Part shown: piece by piece, positions 5,560 to 7,526 of the stretch
Layout: every line of letters begins with the position of its first letter
Numbering within the stretch: position 1 is the stretch's first letter
Source: Thermoplasmata archaeon
GTDB taxonomy: Archaea > Thermoplasmatota > Thermoplasmata > Lutacidiplasmatales > UBA184
NCBI GenBank assembly: GCA_030043405.1
Contig: JASHXS010000189.1
Span: 1-7,526, forward strand
Reading direction: 5' to 3'
DNA: 7,526 nucleotides
Notes under the pieces: generated by a model
What the model was told of the DNA's origin: nothing
Seen by the model: only the letters and a program-made list of their open reading frames with translations
Databases searched by the model: none
Translations under genes and position numbers: made by a program

Positions 5560-6389
5560 CAGTGTCCCCCGGCCAACCGCGTCTGGAGCTGCAGGAGCGC
5601 CGCGTGGGAGAAGAGCGTGAGCCGTCCGGCGTCGCCCCCGGGGGCCAGGTCCTCGGTCGAGAGGCGCTGAGCCGAGACGACGTCGACCCCCGCCAGGTTC
5701 CGGAAGCCCCGCGCCCGGTCGGCCCGGCTGGTGACGACGAGGAGACTGCGAGGCACGCGACGGCCACGCCCCCGGCGTCGCGCGCGGCCGGCCGAGAGTC
5801 GCACCCCGTCCCGCGCGCGCTCGACATCGTTCCACAGTTCGAGCCGCTCGAGCAGGGCCCGCGCGTCCTTGGTGCTGGAGATCTCCTCGACGGGGTCGTC
5901 CAGGACGACGGGGAGGTGGAGCCCCTCCGGGACTTCGTGACCCCGCGCCCCGGCGAGCGTACGCTCGCGAGTGGCGGCGAGGGCCGCGGCGAAGGCCAGT
6001 CGGGCCTCCTTCCGATTGATCTTCTTCGCCCAGATCCGGTCCACCCGCGGAGGGTGGGCCTGACCGCCGCCGACGGTGTTCGGGGCTTGGGCACCTCGCA
6101 TCGAATCCATCAGGCGCGGGGTTCGGGAGACTCCCTTCCCCTTCCCGGACCACTGGACCGAGTGGCGTCGGCCGCCGGTGAGCGACGTCCCGTACGGCTG
6201 GCGTCGATGCGATTGGGTCGCCACCACCGCCCGACGCACGAGGTCGGGACGGAGGGGACTCGAGAATTCCGCCGGGAGCGAGACCGTCGTCGTACGAGCC
6301 TCGCCGTCGACCCCCACCAGATGGACCCGATGGTGGACGGTCGCATGCTCCATCGGCGCGGCGCTGGGGGCCGTCGAGTCGGGCGTCAT
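5559..6389 (-). CDS. rpl4: 50S ribosomal protein uL4 (L4), archaeal type
   Basis: uL4 binds 23S rRNA, and its long loop lines the nascent-peptide exit tunnel beside uL22. Family signatures are RPDLVRRAVVATQSHRRQPYGT (47-68, motif RPDL...KQPYG-like), GGGQAHPPRVDRIWAKKINRKE (107-128), the basic stretch GRARRRGRGRR (201-211) and LAPGGDAGRLTLFSHAAL (248-265). At 276 residues it is slightly long. The extra length is mostly an N-terminal segment of about 15-20 residues rich in Ala, Pro, Ser and Thr. A second Met at residue 13 is an alternative start, but the first ATG overlaps the uL3 stop as TGATG, the arrangement seen at the next three junctions, so I prefer it. The ribosome-binding site is weak (AGGGGG). 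Its own TGA shares one base with the uL23 ATG. Confidence 0.97.
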   Translation of the reverse strand: MTPDSTAPSAAPMEHATVHHRVHLVGVDGEARTTTVSLPAEFSSPLRPDLVRRAVVATQSHRRQPYGTSLTGGRRHSVQWSGKGKGVSRTPRLMDSMRGAQAPNTVGGGQAHPPRVDRIWAKKINRKEARLAFAAALAATRERTLAGARGHEVPEGLHLPVVLDDPVEEISSTKDARALLERLELWNDVERARDGVRLSAGRARRRGRGRRVPRSLLVVTSRADRARGFRNLAGVDVVSAQRLSTEDLAPGGDAGRLTLFSHAALLQLQTRLAGGH

Positions 6390-7387
6390 CAGGCCCCCTG
6401 CTTCGAGCGGGTGCTGAGGTAGCGGATATCGACCTTCTCCACGGCAACCACCCGGCTGCGGATCGGCGTTCGGAAGCGCAACAGGCGCTTCGCGGGACCG
6501 GGGACCGAGCCGTGGAGCAGAATACAGGAGGTCCGCACCTCGCCGTAGTGCGGGAAGCCCCCCGCCGGCGTCAGCAGGTCGGTACGCGGGTCCTTGACGA
6601 CGCGCAGGACGCGCATGTTGAACTGAGTTCGGCGGTGGTAGCCTTGCTGGCCGGCCTGGGGAATGCGGTAGGAGACGAAGCTCGGGTTATGGGGCCCGAG
6701 AGTGCCGATCATGCGGCGGTGCTTCGAGTTCTTGCGAGGCTGGAGCTTCACGCCCCAGCGCTGGATGTGGCCCTGGAATCCAAATCCCTTGGTCACCCCG
6801 AGCACGTCGACGAACTCGCCCTCCTTCGCCAGCTGCTCGGCCGGCACTTCCTTCCCGAGCATGCTCAGGGCGTACGCACGTCGCTCCTCGAACTTCTCCC
6901 CGGCGACGCGGACTTCGAAGACCGAGGGGGTCTTCGAGCCGATGCCGGTGATCAGGTGAGGCTGGGTGTATACGATCAAACGTACCTCCTCGCCCACGAC
7001 CGTCCCGAACTGGTCGAGTTTTTCCTTCGGGCTGGCCGGATGGGTCGGAAGGGCGCGCCCCAACTCTTCGATGGCGTCGCCTCCCCACACCTCTCCCACG
7101 ACCCGCAGGCCGTAGGCCCCGCGGGCGTAGACCCGGGCGCCCGCGATTCGGAGCGGGGGCACCTCGACGACCGTGACCGGTACGGAGACCTCTTGCCCGG
7201 CCGTGGTCGACCGCTTCCGATAGTCGACCATGAAGGCGTGGGTCATCCCGACCTTGAAACCCGCGAACCCTTCCAGGGCCGGGGCCTTGCCGGCCGGGGA
7301 CCAAGCCCGGATCCGCGGGACCGGCCGGACGGAGCGCGAGCGGGGAGAATAGGCGAGAGATCCTCGCCGTGGACGATGACGGGCCAT
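6389..7387 (-). CDS. rpl3: 50S ribosomal protein uL3 (L3), archaeal type
   Basis: uL3 is an early-assembling large-subunit protein; its internal loop reaches the peptidyl transferase centre. The 332-residue length is normal for archaea. The N-terminus (MARHRPRRGSLAYSPRSR) is the typical archaeal start and supports the ATG chosen. Other family segments are GFKVGMTHAFMVDY (44-57), the WGVKLQPRKNSKHRR stretch (211-225), QAGQQGYHRRTQFN (244-257), GGFPHYGEV (276-284) and GSVPGPAKRLLRFR (293-306). Residue 233, in GPHNPSF, is His where archaeal and eukaryotic proteins usually carry the Trp of the 'tryptophan finger'. It is the first gene after the promoter. Its TGA shares one base with the uL4 ATG. 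A 6-bp inverted repeat (7352-7368) lies over codons 7-12. Confidence 0.98.
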   Translation of the reverse strand: MARHRPRRGSLAYSPRSRSVRPVPRIRAWSPAGKAPALEGFAGFKVGMTHAFMVDYRKRSTTAGQEVSVPVTVVEVPPLRIAGARVYARGAYGLRVVGEVWGGDAIEELGRALPTHPASPKEKLDQFGTVVGEEVRLIVYTQPHLITGIGSKTPSVFEVRVAGEKFEERRAYALSMLGKEVPAEQLAKEGEFVDVLGVTKGFGFQGHIQRWGVKLQPRKNSKHRRMIGTLGPHNPSFVSYRIPQAGQQGYHRRTQFNMRVLRVVKDPRTDLLTPAGGFPHYGEVRTSCILLHGSVPGPAKRLLRFRTPIRSRVVAVEKVDIRYLSTRSKQGA

Positions 7388-7436
7388 GAGTCGATAGGGG
7401 GTCCTGCCTCCGGTGGGGACGGGGGAGAAAGGTACC

Positions 7437-7444
7437 CTATATAA
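7437..7444 (-). promoter_or_regulatory. TATA-box promoter of the ribosomal protein operon
   Basis: The minus strand reads TTATATAG, a good match to the archaeal TATA box recognised by TBP. Its centre is about 53 nt upstream of the uL3 ATG. Archaeal transcription usually starts 25-27 nt downstream of the TATA centre, which predicts a start near 7414 and a leader of about 27 nt. No comparable AT-rich box stands out before any other gene in the window, so this is probably the main promoter for all 14 genes. A purine-rich BRE directly upstream is not convincing (the flanking sequence is GGAGCCG). Confidence 0.75.
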
Positions 7445-7453
7445 CGGCTCCTC

Positions 7454-7470
7454 GGAAATTGAGTTTTTCC
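7454..7470. repeat. Imperfect 17-bp palindrome upstream of the rpl3 TATA box
   Basis: The plus strand reads GGAAA-TTGAGTT-TTTCC: a perfect 5-bp inverted repeat around a 7-bp centre, 9 bp upstream (minus-strand sense) of the TATA box. It falls in the most AT-rich patch of an otherwise very GC-rich window. In archaeal promoters this position is where the upstream/BRE region and activator sites lie, so it could be a regulator-binding site or simply an A-rich upstream element. That role is inference; a 5-bp arm is short enough to arise by chance. Confidence 0.35.
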
Positions 7471-7526
7471 TCGACAGCGGAGCCCCGGACCGCGCGTCGC
7501 CGACGCACGCCGGCCTGAACGCGCGC

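Larger units (their letters stand above)
7388..7526. other. Intergenic region and leader upstream of rpl3
   Basis: This 139-nt stretch contains the TATA box, the palindrome upstream of it and the predicted uL3 leader. The leader has GGAGG at 7407-7411 on the minus strand, but 19 nt from the ATG, much farther than the 4-9 nt seen for most other genes here. Positions 7494-7506 form a small perfect dyad (GCGTC-GCC-GACGC). From 7471 to 7526 I recognise no gene. All minus frames are open to the edge, which is expected by chance in short GC-rich DNA. One frame closes with TAG inside the TATA box and could be the tail of an upstream gene, but its translation is not recognisable. Confidence 0.6.

Noticed and set aside
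6512..7444. Plus-strand open frame (310 codons) opposite uL3, ending near the TATA box
   Set aside because: It lies antisense to a highly conserved gene and its product is unlike any known family; open antisense frames are common at this G+C.
7494..7506. Dyad GCGTC-GCC-GACGC as a terminator of an upstream gene
   Set aside because: Only a 5-bp stem in very GC-rich DNA, with no T-run following on the minus strand. Archaeal termination generally relies on T-runs rather than such stems.
7437..7526. Minus-strand frame from the window edge ending in TAG inside the TATA box, possibly the tail of an upstream gene
   Set aside because: About 29 codons with no recognisable sequence; the other two frames are also open, so openness carries no information.
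1..7526. CRISPR arrays, mobile elements, tRNA or rRNA genes, or a novel defence-type system
   Set aside because: No direct repeats with spacers, transposase-like sequences, attachment sites or structured RNA genes were seen. Almost every base belongs to a contiguous housekeeping operon.

Overview
This window is the first part of an archaeal ribosomal-protein operon (the S10/spc-type cluster). It lies entirely on the minus strand and reads from about 7440 down to 1. The organism is an archaeon. The proteins are of archaeal type (uL3 with an HRPRRGSLAYSP-like start, uL2 with NHPFGGGAHQH, archaeal uS17, uL14 and uL24). The set includes eS4 and the RNase P protein Rnp1 (Pop4/Rpp29 family), which bacteria lack, and a TATA box precedes the first gene. 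The DNA is very G+C-rich. The sequence alone does not fix the lineage. The gene order is the common euryarchaeal one, and a high-GC Thermoplasmata-like group is only a guess.

Layout, in transcription order: TATA-type promoter (7437-7444), uL3, uL4, uL23, uL2, uS19, [10-nt gap], uL22, uS3, uL29, [21-nt gap], Rnp1, uS17, uL14, [5-nt gap], uL24, eS4, uL5 (cut by the window edge at position 1). The only sizeable non-coding stretch is 7388-7526, which holds the leader, the promoter and a short upstream piece with no recognisable gene. I see no plus-strand genes, RNA genes, mobile elements, CRISPR arrays or terminators.

The genes are packed with stop-start overlaps at 10 of 13 junctions. The first block (uL3 to uS19) uses only 1-nt overlaps (TGATG or TAATG). 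Every overlap downstream of uS19 is 4 nt (ATGA, GTGA or TTGA). Shine-Dalgarno sequences matching an archaeal 16S tail sit before most starts, inside the end of the preceding gene. They decide two non-ATG starts: GTG for uL29 and TTG for uS17.

The genes supply large-subunit proteins (uL3, uL4, uL23, uL2, uL22, uL29, uL14, uL24, uL5), small-subunit proteins (uS19, uS3, uS17, eS4) and one RNase P subunit for tRNA 5' processing. No new system is present. The points worth a second look are sequence details: a His at the position of the uL3 tryptophan finger, a long acidic C-terminal tail on uL24, Ala/Pro/Glu-rich tails on several other proteins, the ordered switch of overlap type, and a small palindrome just upstream of the TATA box.
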